Of a stretch of 64,000 nucleotides of DNA, positions 8,664 through 19,673 are shown piece after piece; the stretch's first letter is position 1, and each line of letters opens with the position of its first letter. The translations under genes and the position numbers were made by a program. The stretch lies in contig NZ_JBLTYX010000001.1 in assembly GCF_048066115.1 (NCBI RefSeq), positions 310,001 through 374,000 of the forward strand. The letters are read 5' to 3'. The stretch is from Niveispirillum sp048066115 (GTDB lineage: Bacteria; Pseudomonadota; Alphaproteobacteria; Azospirillales; Azospirillaceae). The notes under the pieces were generated by a model, which was given only the letters and a program-made list of their open reading frames with translations, did not search any database and was not told where the DNA came from.

Positions 8664-10078
8664 TCACGGTTCGCGCAGGGACTCGTCCAGGCCCCGCAGG
8701 ATCGGGTAGAGGAAATAGGACATCAGGCTGCGGCTGCCGACCTTGATCTCCGCCTGCACCGACATGCCGGCCGTCAGCATGGCCCCTTCCGGCATGCGGT
8801 CCAGATGCATGGAGAGCAGGTCCACCTGGGCGCGGTGGATATAGCTGGCGGCCACCACGGGCACGCGCAACGCGTCGGATTGTTCCAGCGTGCCGGGCGC
8901 GAAGCTTTCCTGGCTGACGGAGCGCAGCCTTCCCTTCAGCATGCCATGGCGCTGGAAGGGGAAGGGATCGACCTTCACCTCCACCTGATCGCCGGCCTTC
9001 ACATAGCCGATATCGGCCGAACTGATGGTCACCTCAGCCAGCAGCGGCGTCTCCAGCGCGATCAGGGTCAGCAGTGCCTCCGCCTCGCGTGCCACGGAGC
9101 CGGGGGACAGGCGCGCAACCTCCTGCACGACGGCATCGACTGGGGCCGCCAGTTCCACCAGATCGTTGCGGCGGACGGCCTTGGCCAGTTCCTCGTCGAC
9201 CTGGCTGGCCAGCTGGCGTGTTTCGACCAGTTGCTCCAGAAGCTGGCGGTGCCAGTCATCGATGAAGTTCTGCCGTTCCGCCCGCTTCGCCGCCAGGGTG
9301 GCGCGTAGCTCCTGGAGGCGGTTGGCCATGGTCTGCAAGGACCGTTCGGTCTCCATGCGGGCGGCCTGGGCTTCCAGCAATTGCAGGCGGGAGCCTGTCT
9401 GCGCCTTGTAGAGCTGGCTGCGCACACTCTCCACGTCGCGATAGACGACAAGCTGTTCGGTCAGTGATTTCTGGTCGTCGCCGGTGGAGCGCAGCGATGC
9501 CTCCAGGCTGGCGATGTCTCCGTCGAAACTGGCCAGCTTGGACCCGTATTGCGCCTGGCGCTGGCGCATCAGGTTGCTCTGCAGCGCCATGTCGGGATCG
9601 CTGTCGGCCGTCATGTCGTCCGGCACCGGCTTGCCCGCCGCTTCCAGTTCCAGCCGCCGCAGCTGGGCGAACAGGGAACGCTGTCGTGACGACAGGGCGG
9701 CCCGGTCCGCCCGGGTGAAGGTCGGATCGAGCGTGGCCAGGATTTGGCCCTTGCGCACGATGTCGCCCGCCTTCACCCGCAATTCGCGCACGACCGATCG
9801 CTCGATCGGCTGCAACAGGATGGGCGGCGCCTGGGTGGCCAGGCGGCCGGGCGCCACCACGATCTTGTCGACCTGCACGAAGCAGGCGATGAGCGCGATG
9901 AGCAGGAGCATTCCCGCCGCAACCAGGTGCGGCGCGCCCAGGATCGGCGGCGGCGGCTCCCGTACGATGACCTCCAGTTCCGTCTGGAACTCGATGGCTT
10001 CGGGCGCGACAGGCAGGCGTGGCTCCGGCGTGCCGACAAACCGCCGCCAGCGCTCGCGCAGGTCCCGCAAGGGCCGCA

Positions 10079-10079
<1 letters not shown>
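8664..10079 (-). CDS. Type I secretion membrane-fusion protein, HlyD family
   Basis: Periplasmic adaptor linking the inner-membrane ABC exporter to an outer-membrane TolC-type channel. The ATG at 10079 overlaps the exporter's TGA as TGATG, so translational coupling marks the start; a longer frame to 10160 lies inside the exporter gene and is ignored. The protein has 471 residues: a cytoplasmic N-terminus, one membrane helix around 50-70 (LVAAGMLLLIALIACF), a lipoyl-like half (VDKIVVAPGRL, VVRELRVKAGDIVRKGQILATLD), a long coiled-coil arm of about 125-300, then the second lipoyl half and a beta-barrel with ITISSADIGYVKAGDQV-like sequence. The family is certain. The octad protein divergently encoded at 12710 is the obvious candidate cargo. 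No TolC gene is visible in the window. Confidence 0.92.
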
Positions 10080-12220
<2,141 letters not shown>

Positions 12221-12310
12221 CCGTCGGCAAGTTGGGGACCATCTGCGGCAGGGAAGCTAATGCGATTCTTGCCGCCACACGACAAAAAACGTCAATCACC
12301 CGCCAATTCA

Positions 12311-12339
12311 CCTGCCGGCCCGCGCCGCGGGCCGGCAGG
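12311..12339. promoter_or_regulatory. 29-bp near-perfect palindrome in the divergent control region
   Basis: CCTGCCGGCCCGCG and CGCGGGCCGGCAGG flank a single C, giving 14 paired bases. It lies in the 489-bp space between the divergently transcribed exporter and octad-protein genes, so it terminates neither. On the minus strand a TTTTTT run follows about 20 nt later. It could be a leader hairpin for the exporter mRNA, a remote terminator or a protein-binding site. I see no gene in 12221-12709. Confidence 0.45.
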
Positions 12340-12426
12340 ACTCGCCGTTCTCTATACAGAAGGATAAGTTCACCCTCTGTCTTGTGACGAATCCGAAGGT
12401 TTTGGTGGGGGTACACCGATTGTAAC

Positions 12427-12455
12427 TTGACTCATTCTTTATCTCGGTCTTTTAT
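12427..12455 (+). promoter_or_regulatory. Possible sigma-70-type promoter for the octad-protein gene
   Basis: TTGACT is followed after 17 bp by TTTTAT in a locally AT-rich stretch. The -35 matches consensus at 5 of 6 positions and the -10 at 4 of 6. It would give a leader of about 250 nt. The downstream sigma-54 site is the stronger candidate. Confidence 0.3.
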
Positions 12456-12464
12456 CCCAAAAGA

Positions 12465-12479
12465 CCCAAAAAATTTGGG
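12465..12479 (+). repeat. Short inverted repeat CCCAAA/TTTGGG
   Basis: CCCAAA, three A and TTTGGG lie just downstream of the possible sigma-70 promoter and about 120 bp upstream of the sigma-54 site. It may be a binding site for a regulator or simply part of an AT-rich leader. Nothing further can be said. Confidence 0.25.
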
Positions 12480-12596
12480 CGCCTATACCAAAAGGGGAAC
12501 GAACACGGCTTATCGGTCGACGCTTTTGCGCGCCGGTATGGTTGGGTGCTTTTCCGGTACTTGGCTCCAGATTCAGTGGGGTTTCGCGTTAGAAAC

Positions 12597-12612
12597 TGGC
12601 ATGCGCCTTGCA
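12597..12612 (+). promoter_or_regulatory. Sigma-54 (RpoN) promoter for the octad-protein gene
   Basis: TGGCATGCGCCTTGCA fits the RpoN consensus TGGCAC-N5-TTGCW. It has the invariant GG and GC dinucleotides at the required spacing (10 bp between them) and one departure, T for C. Predicted transcription starts near 12623, leaving a leader of roughly 87 nt before the GGAG-preceded ATG at 12710. A sigma-54 activator gene lies just beyond the target gene, at 19674. Confidence 0.68.
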
Positions 12613-12709
12613 GTGCGAATTCCAGTATTTGATGCGAGAGCGGACGGTCTTCCAGGCAGGGATGGTCGTTCGGTATGTCCACTAGCCTTTAGAGAATCTG
12701 GAGTCCGCC

Positions 12710-15700
12710 ATGTCGATCATCTCGTTCCTGACGACCACGCAGATCGCGCAGCTGAGCACGACGACGATCGCATCGTGGAGCACGACAGAGCTCAGGCAGC
12801 TCACTTCCACTCAGACGTCGGCACTGGAAGTAACCCAGGTCGGCGTACTGTCCACCACACAGGTGGCGGGGCTGGCCACGACCCAGTTGTCGGGTTTCAG
12901 CACAACGACCGTCGGGTCGCTTACCACGACACAGCTGAATGCCATCAGCTCCGCGAACTTCGCCGGCTTGTCCGTGACGCAGTTCAATGCGTTGAGCGTG
13001 ACGCAGGTCGGCGGCCTCTCAACCACGGCGGTCCGCGGTCTGAACAGCACCTTCATTTCGGGCCTGTCCACGACGCAGGCCGGCGCGCTGACCACGACCC
13101 AGCTGTTCGTCCTGACCACGGCGCAGATCCAGGCAATCGAGACCACCGATCTGGCGGCCTTCGGCACGGCGCAGATCGCAGCCCTGACCACGGCCCAGCT
13201 CGCGGCCCTGACCAGCTCGCAGTTCGCGGCGATCGAGACCACCGATCTGGCGGTGCTGACCACCACCCAGTTCCGCGTCCTGACGACGGCGCAGGTCGCC
13301 GGCCTCAGCGTCACCCAGGTTGGCGTCCTGACGCCGACGCAGATCGCGGCGATGACCACGACGCAGATCCGTGCCATTGAGAGCACCGATCTGGCCGTCT
13401 TCACGACGTCGCAGATCGGGGCATTGGTCAGCTCCCAGATCGCAGCCCTGACCACGACGCAGATCCAGGCGATCAACACCACTGATGTGGTGATCCTGAG
13501 CAGCACGCAGCTGAATTCGCTGACCACGGCCCAGGTCGGGGCGCTGACCACCACCCAGCTTGCCGCCATCACGGTGACGCAGCTGGCCCAGGTCGGCACC
13601 ACGCAGATCCGTGGCCTGAACAGCACCTTGATATCGGCCCTGTCGACCACCCAGGCCGGCGCGCTGACCAGCACCCAGATCATGGCGCTGACCACGGCCC
13701 AGGTTCAGGCGATCGACACCACCGACTTGGCGGCCTTCGGCACGGCGCAGGTTGCAGCCCTGACCACGGCCCAGGTCGTGGCCCTGACCAGTTCGCAGCT
13801 CGCGGCGATCGAAACGACCGATCTGGTGGCTTTGACCACCACCCAGTTCCGCGCGCTGACGACGGCGCAGGTCGCCGGCCTCAACGTCACCCAGGTCAGT
13901 GTCCTGAACTCGACCCAGATTTCGTCGATGACCACGACGCAGATCCGCGCCATCGAGAGCACGGATCTGGTGACCTTCACTACGACGCAGTTCGGCGCGC
14001 TGACCAGTGCGCAGGTTGCCGCCCTGACGACGACGCAGATCCAGGCGATCAACACCACCGACGTGGCGGCGCTGAACAGCACGCAGCTGAATTCGCTGAC
14101 CACGGCCCAGGTCGGGGCGCTGACCACGACGCAGCTGGCTGAGATTTCCGTCACGCAGCTGGCCCAGGTCGGCACCACGCAGATCCGTGGCCTGACCAGC
14201 ACCCAGATCTCCGCCCTGTCGACCACCCAGGCCGGCGCGTTGACCAGCACGCAGATCGTGTCGCTGACCACCGCCCAGGTTCAGGCGATCGACACCACCG
14301 ATCTGGCGGCCTTCGGCACGGCACAGGTTGCAGCCCTGACCACGGCCCAGATCGCGGCCCTGACCAGCTCGCAGTTCGCGGCGATCGAGACCACCGATCT
14401 GGCGGCCCTGACCACGACGCAGTTCCGCGTCCTGACGACGGCGCAGGTCGCCGGCCTCAGCGTCACCCAGGTTGGCATTCTGAGCTCGACCCAGATCGGG
14501 GCGATGACCACGACGCAGATCCGCGCCATCGAGAGCACGGATCTGGCGACCTTCACCACGACGCAGTTCGGTGCGCTGACCAGCTCGCAGGTAGCCTCGC
14601 TGACCACGACGCAGATCCAGGCGATCAGCACCACCGACGTGGCGGTCCTGAACAGCACGCAGCTGAACTCGCTGACCACGGCCCAGGTTGGTGCGCTGTC
14701 GACCACCCAGCTCGCCGCCGTCACGGTGACGCAGCTGGCCCAGGTCGGCACCACGCAGATCCGCGGCCTGACCAGCACCCTGATCTCCGCCCTGTCGACC
14801 ACCCAGGCCGGTGCGCTGACCAGCACCCAGATCGTGTCGCTGACCACCGCCCAGGTTCAGGCGATCGACACCACCGATCTGGCGGCCTTCGGCACGGCGC
14901 AGATTGCAGCCCTGACCACGGCCCAGATCGTGGCCCTGACCAGCTCGCAGTTCGGTGCCATCGAGACCACCGATCTTGTGGCCCTGACCACGACGCAGTT
15001 CCGCGTCCTGACCGCGACCCAGGTCGCCGGCCTCAGCGTCACCCAGGTCAGTGTCCTGAACTCGACGCAGATTTCGTCGATGACCACGACGCAGATCCGC
15101 GCCATTGAGAGCACGGATCTGGTGACCTTCACCACCACGCAGTTCGGCGCGCTGACCAGCTCGCAGGTGGCGGCGCTGACTACCACGCAGATCCAGGCGA
15201 TCAGCACCACCGACGTGGCGGCGCTGAACAGCACGCAGCTGAATTCGCTGACCACGGCCCAGGTCGGGGCGCTGACCACCACCCAGCTGGCTGAGATTTC
15301 CGTCACGCAGCTGGCCCAGATCGGCACCACGCAGATCCGTGGCCTGACCAGCACCCAGATCTCCGCCCTGTCGACCACCCAGGCCGGCGCGCTGACCAGC
15401 ACCCAGATCGTGTCGCTGACCACCGCCCAGGTTCAGGCGATCGACACCACCGATCTGGCGGCCTTCGGCACGGCGCAGGTTGCGGCCCTGACCACGGCCC
15501 AGATCGTGGCGCTGACCAGCTCGCAGTTCGGTGCCATCGAGACCACCGATCTGGCGGCCCTGACCACCTCGCAGTTCCGCGTCTTGACCACGACCCAGAT
15601 CGCCGGTCTCACCGTCACCCAGGTCAGCATCCTGAGCTCGACCCAGATCGGGGCGATGACCACGACGCAGGTCCGCGCCATCGAGAGCACGGATCTGGCG

Positions 15701-18622
15701 ACCTTCACCACGACGCAGTTCGGTGCGCTGACCAGCTCGCAGGTGGCCTCGCTGACCACGACGCAGATCCAGGCGATCAGCACCACCGACGTGGCGGTCC
15801 TGAACAGCACGCAGCTGAACTCGCTGACCACGGCCCAGGTCGGGGCGCTGTCGACCACCCAGCTCGCCGCCGTCACGGTGACGCAGCTGGCCCAGGTCGG
15901 CACCACGCAGATCCGTGGCCTGACCAGCACCCTGATCTCCGCCCTGTCGACCACCCAGGCCGGCGCGCTGACCAGCACGCAGATCGTGGCGCTGACCACC
16001 GCCCAGGTTCAGGCGATCGACACCACCGATCTAGCGGCCTTCGGCACGGCGCAGGTTGCAGCGCTGACCACGGCCCAGATCGTGTCCCTGACCAGCTCGC
16101 AATTCGGTGCCATCGAGACCACCGATCTGGCGGCCCTGACCACCTCGCAGTTCCGGGTGCTGACCACGACCCAGGTCGCCGGCCTCACCGTCACCCAGGT
16201 CAGTGTCCTGAGCTCGACCCAGATCGGGGCGATGACCACGACACAGATCCGTGGCATCGAGAGCACGGATCTGGCGACCTTCACCACGGGTCAGATCGGT
16301 GCGCTGACCAGCTCGCATGTCGCGGCGCTGACCACCACGCAGATCCAGGCGATCAGCACCACCGATGTGGCCGTCCTGAGCAGCACGCAGCTGAATGCGC
16401 TGACCACAACTCTGGTTGGCGCGCTGACCACGACGCAGCTGGCTGAGATTTCCGCCACGCAGCTGGCGCAGATGGGCACCACGCAGGTCCGTGGCCTGAC
16501 CAGCACCCAGATTTCCGCCCTGTCGACGACCCAGGCCGTCGCGCTGACCAGCACCCAGATCGTGTCGCTGACCACGGCGCAGGTGCAGGCGATCGACACC
16601 ACCGATCTGGCGGCCTTCGGCACGGCACAGGTTGCAGCCCTGACCACGGCCCAGGTCGTGGCCCTGACCAGCTCGCAGTTCGGTGCCATCGAGACCACCG
16701 ATCTTGTGGCCCTGACCACGACGCAGTTCCGCGTCTTGACCACGACCCAGGTCGCCGGCCTCAGCGTCACCCAGGTCAGCGTCCTGAGCTCGACGCAGAT
16801 CGCGTCGATGACCACGACGCAGATCCGCGGTGTCGAGAGCACGGATCTGGCGACCTTCACCACGACGCAGTTCGGCGCGCTGACCAGTGCGCAGGTGGCG
16901 GCCCTGACCACCACGCAGATCCAGGCGATCAGCACCACCGACGTGGCGGTCCTGAACAGCACGCAGCTGAACTCGCTGACCACGGCCCAGGTCGGGGCGC
17001 TGACCACCACCCAGCTCGCCGCCGTCACGGTGACGCAGCTGGCCCAGGTCGGCACCACGCAGATCCGTGGCCTGACCAGCACCCTGATCTCCGCCCTGTC
17101 GACCACCCAGGCCGGCGCGCTGACCAGCACGCAGATCGTGGCGCTGACCACCGCCCAGGTTCAGGCGATCGACACCACCGATCTGGCGGCCTTCGGCACG
17201 GCGCAGGTTGCGGCCCTGACCACGGCCCAGATCGTGTCCCTGACCAGCTCGCAGTTCGGTGCCATCGAGACCACCGATCTGGCGGCCCTGACCACGACGC
17301 AGTTCCGCGTCCTGACCACGACCCAGATCGCCGGTCTCACCGTCACCCAGGTCAGTGTGCTGGGCAGCTCGCAGATCGCATCGATGACCACGACGCAAAT
17401 CCGCGGCATCGAGAGTACGGACCTGATAACCTTCACCACGACGCAGTTCGGCGCGCTGACCAGTACCCATATCGCCGCGCTGACCACCACGCAGATCCAG
17501 GCGATCAGCACCACCGACGTGGCGGCCCTGAACAGCACGCAGCTGAACGCGCTGTCCACGGCCCAGGTCGGGGCGCTGACCACGACGCAGCTGGCGGAAG
17601 TTTCCGTCACGCAGCTGGCCCAGATCGGCACCACGCAGATCCGTGGCCTGACCAGCACCCAGATTTCCGCCCTGTCGACCACCCAGGCCGGCGCGCTGAC
17701 CAGTACACAGATCGTGTCACTGACCACCGCCCAGGTTCAGGCGATCGACACCACGGATCTGGCGGCCTTCGGTACGGCGCAGGTTGCAGCATTGACCACG
17801 GCCCAGATCGTGTCCCTGACCAGCTCGCAGTTCGGTGCCATCGAGACCACGGATCTGGCTGCCCTGACCACGACACAGTTCCGGGTCCTGACCACGACCC
17901 AGGTCGCCGGTCTCACCGTCACCCAGATCGGCGTCCTGAACAGCTCGCAGATCGCGTCGATGACCACGACGCAGATCCGCGGTCTGGAAACCACCGATCT
18001 GGCGGTATTCAACACGACGCAGGCGGTGGCACTGACCAGCACCCTGATCTCGGCCCTGACGACGACGCAGATCCAGGCGATCAGCACCACCAACGTGGCG
18101 GCCCTGACCAGCACGCAGCTGAATGCGCTGACCACGGCCCAGGTCGGCGCGCTGACCACGACGCAGGTCGTCGAGATCAGTGTGACCCAGATCCCCTACC
18201 TGTCCACCACCGTGATCCGTGCGATCGAAACCAGCGATATCGCGGCCATGGTGTCCACGCAGACCGCCGTCCTGAACAGCACGCAGTTGGCGGCGCTGAC
18301 GACCACGCAGATCGCAAGCTTCAGCACCACCGCTGTGGCTGGGCTCGTCACCGCCACGCAGATCCCGGCTGTCAGCTCCACCTTCGTCTCGGCACTGACG
18401 ACGACGCAGCTGGGTGTCTTGTCGGCGGCGCAGGTCACGGCCTTCACCACGACCGCCATCGTGGGCCTGACCACGACGCAGATCGCCGCCTTCTCCACGA
18501 CGCAGATCGGTGGTCTGGAAACCTCGGATATCGCGGCGCTGTCGGATATCCAGGCGAACAGCTTCACCTCCACGCAGACGGCGATCATGACCACTGGCCA
18601 GATTAACGCTCTGTTCTCCTGA
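12710..18622 (+). CDS. Giant Thr/Gln-rich octapeptide-repeat protein, probable type I secretion cargo
   Basis: 1970 residues. ATG at 12710 follows GGAG by 6 bp. After MSIISF the protein is 245 consecutive octads of the form h-[TS]-x-[TS]-[QD]-h-x-[AG], where h is Leu, Ile, Val, Phe or Met. The register breaks once, by one extra residue in LVTATQIPA near the end, and the protein ends LFS. Two or three of every eight residues are Thr or Ser. I see no Cys or Lys, almost no Pro or aromatic residues and no RTX nonapeptides. There is no Sec signal, consistent with export by the adjacent type I system. Position 1 and 6 hydrophobics with Thr at 2 and Gln/Asp at 5 recall a helix N-cap (hydrophobic staple plus capping box) repeated every 8 residues; a beta-solenoid is the alternative. 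An adhesin, matrix or surface-layer role is inferred. Confidence 0.88.
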   Translation: MSIISFLTTTQIAQLSTTTIASWSTTELRQLTSTQTSALEVTQVGVLSTTQVAGLATTQLSGFSTTTVGSLTTTQLNAISSANFAGLSVTQFNALSVTQVGGLSTTAVRGLNSTFISGLSTTQAGALTTTQLFVLTTAQIQAIETTDLAAFGTAQIAALTTAQLAALTSSQFAAIETTDLAVLTTTQFRVLTTAQVAGLSVTQVGVLTPTQIAAMTTTQIRAIESTDLAVFTTSQIGALVSSQIAALTTTQIQAINTTDVVILSSTQLNSLTTAQVGALTTTQLAAITVTQLAQVGTTQIRGLNSTLISALSTTQAGALTSTQIMALTTAQVQAIDTTDLAAFGTAQVAALTTAQVVALTSSQLAAIETTDLVALTTTQFRALTTAQVAGLNVTQVSVLNSTQISSMTTTQIRAIESTDLVTFTTTQFGALTSAQVAALTTTQIQAINTTDVAALNSTQLNSLTTAQVGALTTTQLAEISVTQLAQVGTTQIRGLTSTQISALSTTQAGALTSTQIVSLTTAQVQAIDTTDLAAFGTAQVAALTTAQIAALTSSQFAAIETTDLAALTTTQFRVLTTAQVAGLSVTQVGILSSTQIGAMTTTQIRAIESTDLATFTTTQFGALTSSQVASLTTTQIQAISTTDVAVLNSTQLNSLTTAQVGALSTTQLAAVTVTQLAQVGTTQIRGLTSTLISALSTTQAGALTSTQIVSLTTAQVQAIDTTDLAAFGTAQIAALTTAQIVALTSSQFGAIETTDLVALTTTQFRVLTATQVAGLSVTQVSVLNSTQISSMTTTQIRAIESTDLVTFTTTQFGALTSSQVAALTTTQIQAISTTDVAALNSTQLNSLTTAQVGALTTTQLAEISVTQLAQIGTTQIRGLTSTQISALSTTQAGALTSTQIVSLTTAQVQAIDTTDLAAFGTAQVAALTTAQIVALTSSQFGAIETTDLAALTTSQFRVLTTTQIAGLTVTQVSILSSTQIGAMTTTQVRAIESTDLATFTTTQFGALTSSQVASLTTTQIQAISTTDVAVLNSTQLNSLTTAQVGALSTTQLAAVTVTQLAQVGTTQIRGLTSTLISALSTTQAGALTSTQIVALTTAQVQAIDTTDLAAFGTAQVAALTTAQIVSLTSSQFGAIETTDLAALTTSQFRVLTTTQVAGLTVTQVSVLSSTQIGAMTTTQIRGIESTDLATFTTGQIGALTSSHVAALTTTQIQAISTTDVAVLSSTQLNALTTTLVGALTTTQLAEISATQLAQMGTTQVRGLTSTQISALSTTQAVALTSTQIVSLTTAQVQAIDTTDLAAFGTAQVAALTTAQVVALTSSQFGAIETTDLVALTTTQFRVLTTTQVAGLSVTQVSVLSSTQIASMTTTQIRGVESTDLATFTTTQFGALTSAQVAALTTTQIQAISTTDVAVLNSTQLNSLTTAQVGALTTTQLAAVTVTQLAQVGTTQIRGLTSTLISALSTTQAGALTSTQIVALTTAQVQAIDTTDLAAFGTAQVAALTTAQIVSLTSSQFGAIETTDLAALTTTQFRVLTTTQIAGLTVTQVSVLGSSQIASMTTTQIRGIESTDLITFTTTQFGALTSTHIAALTTTQIQAISTTDVAALNSTQLNALSTAQVGALTTTQLAEVSVTQLAQIGTTQIRGLTSTQISALSTTQAGALTSTQIVSLTTAQVQAIDTTDLAAFGTAQVAALTTAQIVSLTSSQFGAIETTDLAALTTTQFRVLTTTQVAGLTVTQIGVLNSSQIASMTTTQIRGLETTDLAVFNTTQAVALTSTLISALTTTQIQAISTTNVAALTSTQLNALTTAQVGALTTTQVVEISVTQIPYLSTTVIRAIETSDIAAMVSTQTAVLNSTQLAALTTTQIASFSTTAVAGLVTATQIPAVSSTFVSALTTTQLGVLSAAQVTAFTTTAIVGLTTTQIAAFSTTQIGGLETSDIAALSDIQANSFTSTQTAIMTTGQINALFS
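13160..18343 (+). repeat. 576-bp higher-order tandem repeat (24 octads) inside the giant gene
   Basis: Blocks begin with the codons for FGTAQ at 13160, 13736, 14312, 14888, 15464, 16040, 16616, 17192 and 17768, always 576 bp apart. Eight copies are complete and highly similar at the DNA level; the ninth decays after about 18 octads. Within each block the octads that carry Asp in place of Gln are numbers 4, 10, 14 and 24. The 18 octads before 13160 and those after about 18190 are irregular. The regularity implies block duplication followed by homogenisation. Confidence 0.92.
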
Positions 18623-18639
18623 TCCAAGGCGTACCATTC

Positions 18640-18680
18640 GGGCCGGGCCAGTCCTTCGGGACGGGCCCGGCCCTTTTCTT
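18640..18680 (+). terminator. Intrinsic terminator of the octad-protein gene
   Basis: GGGCCGGGCC pairs with GGCCCGGCCC, and the stem is extended by GTCC/GGAC around a TTCG tetraloop with single-base bulges. It is followed by TTTTCTTTT. It lies 17 bp after the stop codon and is the strongest intrinsic terminator in the window. Confidence 0.88.
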
Positions 18681-18775
18681 TTCCGGCATAGGCCGACCCA
18701 TACGATCGGTCACATTGCCCCCGGCCGCATGTCTGGTCAGGATGGGGGCATGTTCCATGAGGTCGGACCGAAGCC

Positions 18776-19231
18776 ATGCATCATCGGCAGATACTGGACA
18801 TGGCGCTGCGCGAGCTGCCGGCCGCGAAGGCGGCCTATCTCTCTCGCGTGGCCGACAATCTGTCCCGCGACCCGTCACTGGATGAACGGTCGCATCTGCT
18901 CTATCCCGTGCTGGCGGCCGCGGCCCGTGGCATCGAGCCCGTGCTGGAGCCGGCCGAATGCGCGCGCCTGGTGACGGTGTTCCTGGTGCGCAATGCCGAC
19001 GGGGTGGCGCATGTCCTTTATTCCCCGGCCTATCTGCGCGACGGGGCGCGGGCCATGGCGCCCTGGGCGGCACGGCTGCAGGCCGATATCTCCATCGCCA
19101 TCATGGATCAACTGGCCCACGGGCAACTGGTTCTGGACGAGCCCAAGGTCTGGCGCTTCGGTGCCGATTCCAGCCGCGACGCGACCTTTCCCTATGGAGA
19201 ACCCGGCGGAGAGGATGGGGAGGAGCCCTGA
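18776..19231 (+). CDS. Hypothetical 151-residue protein between the octad gene and its putative activator
   Basis: I do not recognise this family. The ATG at 18776 follows CGAAGCC. The protein has no signal peptide or membrane helix. Its N-terminal half is Ala/Leu/Arg-rich and probably helical (LRELPAAKAAYLSRVADNL). The middle has alternating hydrophobic stretches (RLVTVFLVRNADGVAHVLYS), and the C-terminus is acidic and Gly-rich (GEPGGEDGEEP). It stands alone between the strong terminator at 18640 and a hairpin at 19258, so it has its own transcript. A role with the octad protein or the regulator is possible only by position. Confidence 0.65.
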   Translation: MHHRQILDMALRELPAAKAAYLSRVADNLSRDPSLDERSHLLYPVLAAAARGIEPVLEPAECARLVTVFLVRNADGVAHVLYSPAYLRDGARAMAPWAARLQADISIAIMDQLAHGQLVLDEPKVWRFGADSSRDATFPYGEPGGEDGEEP

Positions 19232-19257
19232 TCGGCCGATATCGGCTGGAAAAGTCC

Positions 19258-19287
19258 GGCACGGCGACCGGGGCGGGTCGCCGTGCC
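19258..19287 (+). terminator. 12-bp perfect hairpin after the 151-residue gene
   Basis: GGCACGGCGACC and GGTCGCCGTGCC enclose a GGGGCG loop, 27 bp past the stop. No T-tract follows, so termination may depend on other factors. Confidence 0.5.
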
Positions 19288-19673
19288 GTCAAGGTTCCGC
19301 AACTTTGCCCTGAACCGAAAAGTGGGCCCGGCGGCGGGGCTGCCGGTGCGACGGCGGGGTGGAAACGGTCCGGCGGATGGTTGCCGCCCCGCGACGTCGG
19401 TTTCGCCACCGGCCGCAACGGCAGGCAAGTGGCCAATCCTGTGTGGGAAAGCCCAAGAGGCACCCCCAAATCTGGTATCTGATAAGCAAGATGCAGGCCA
19501 TTGGGATAGGTTTTGGGCACAGGCGCCGAAACCAGCCGTTTCTCTGGGCTGCAATATTGGAAACATCCTGGGGCGGCGGTCGGTCACATCTGTCTCATTG
19601 CCTTTTGCAAGCGCCAGTGGAGAATAGCGACATGTTTCTTGCGGAACGCAACGCCCCATGCAATCATCCCTGT
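19288..19673 (+). other. Non-coding leader of the sigma-54 activator gene
   Basis: About 390 bp without a convincing gene. Open frames run through it into the activator frame, but they lack a ribosome site and the homology starts only at 19674. An ATG at 19632 in frame would add 14 residues (MFLAERNAPCNHPC). I see no consensus promoter or operator that I would defend. Confidence 0.4.

Noticed and set aside
12226..12241. Possible sigma-54 site for the exporter gene on the minus strand (TGGTCCCCAACTTGCC)
   Set aside because: Spacing is right but several consensus positions fail, and it would start transcription only about 16 nt before the alternative ATG at 12199.
12427..13380. Plus-strand frame of 317 codons entering the octad gene
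   Set aside because: Composition (His, Asp, Arg-rich) is that of a shifted reading of the octad codons, and it overlaps the promoter region.
13160..18343. CRISPR array or DNA satellite
   Set aside because: The repeats are contiguous without spacers, an exact multiple of three, and form one open frame.
12710..18622. RTX adhesin
   Set aside because: No GGxGxDxxx nonapeptide is present anywhere in the protein.
13705..18637. Long minus-strand open frames antisense to the octad gene, repeating every 576 bp (up to 479 codons)
   Set aside because: They mirror the biased codons of the octads, have no ribosome sites and repeat with the same period; the plus-strand protein fully explains the sequence.
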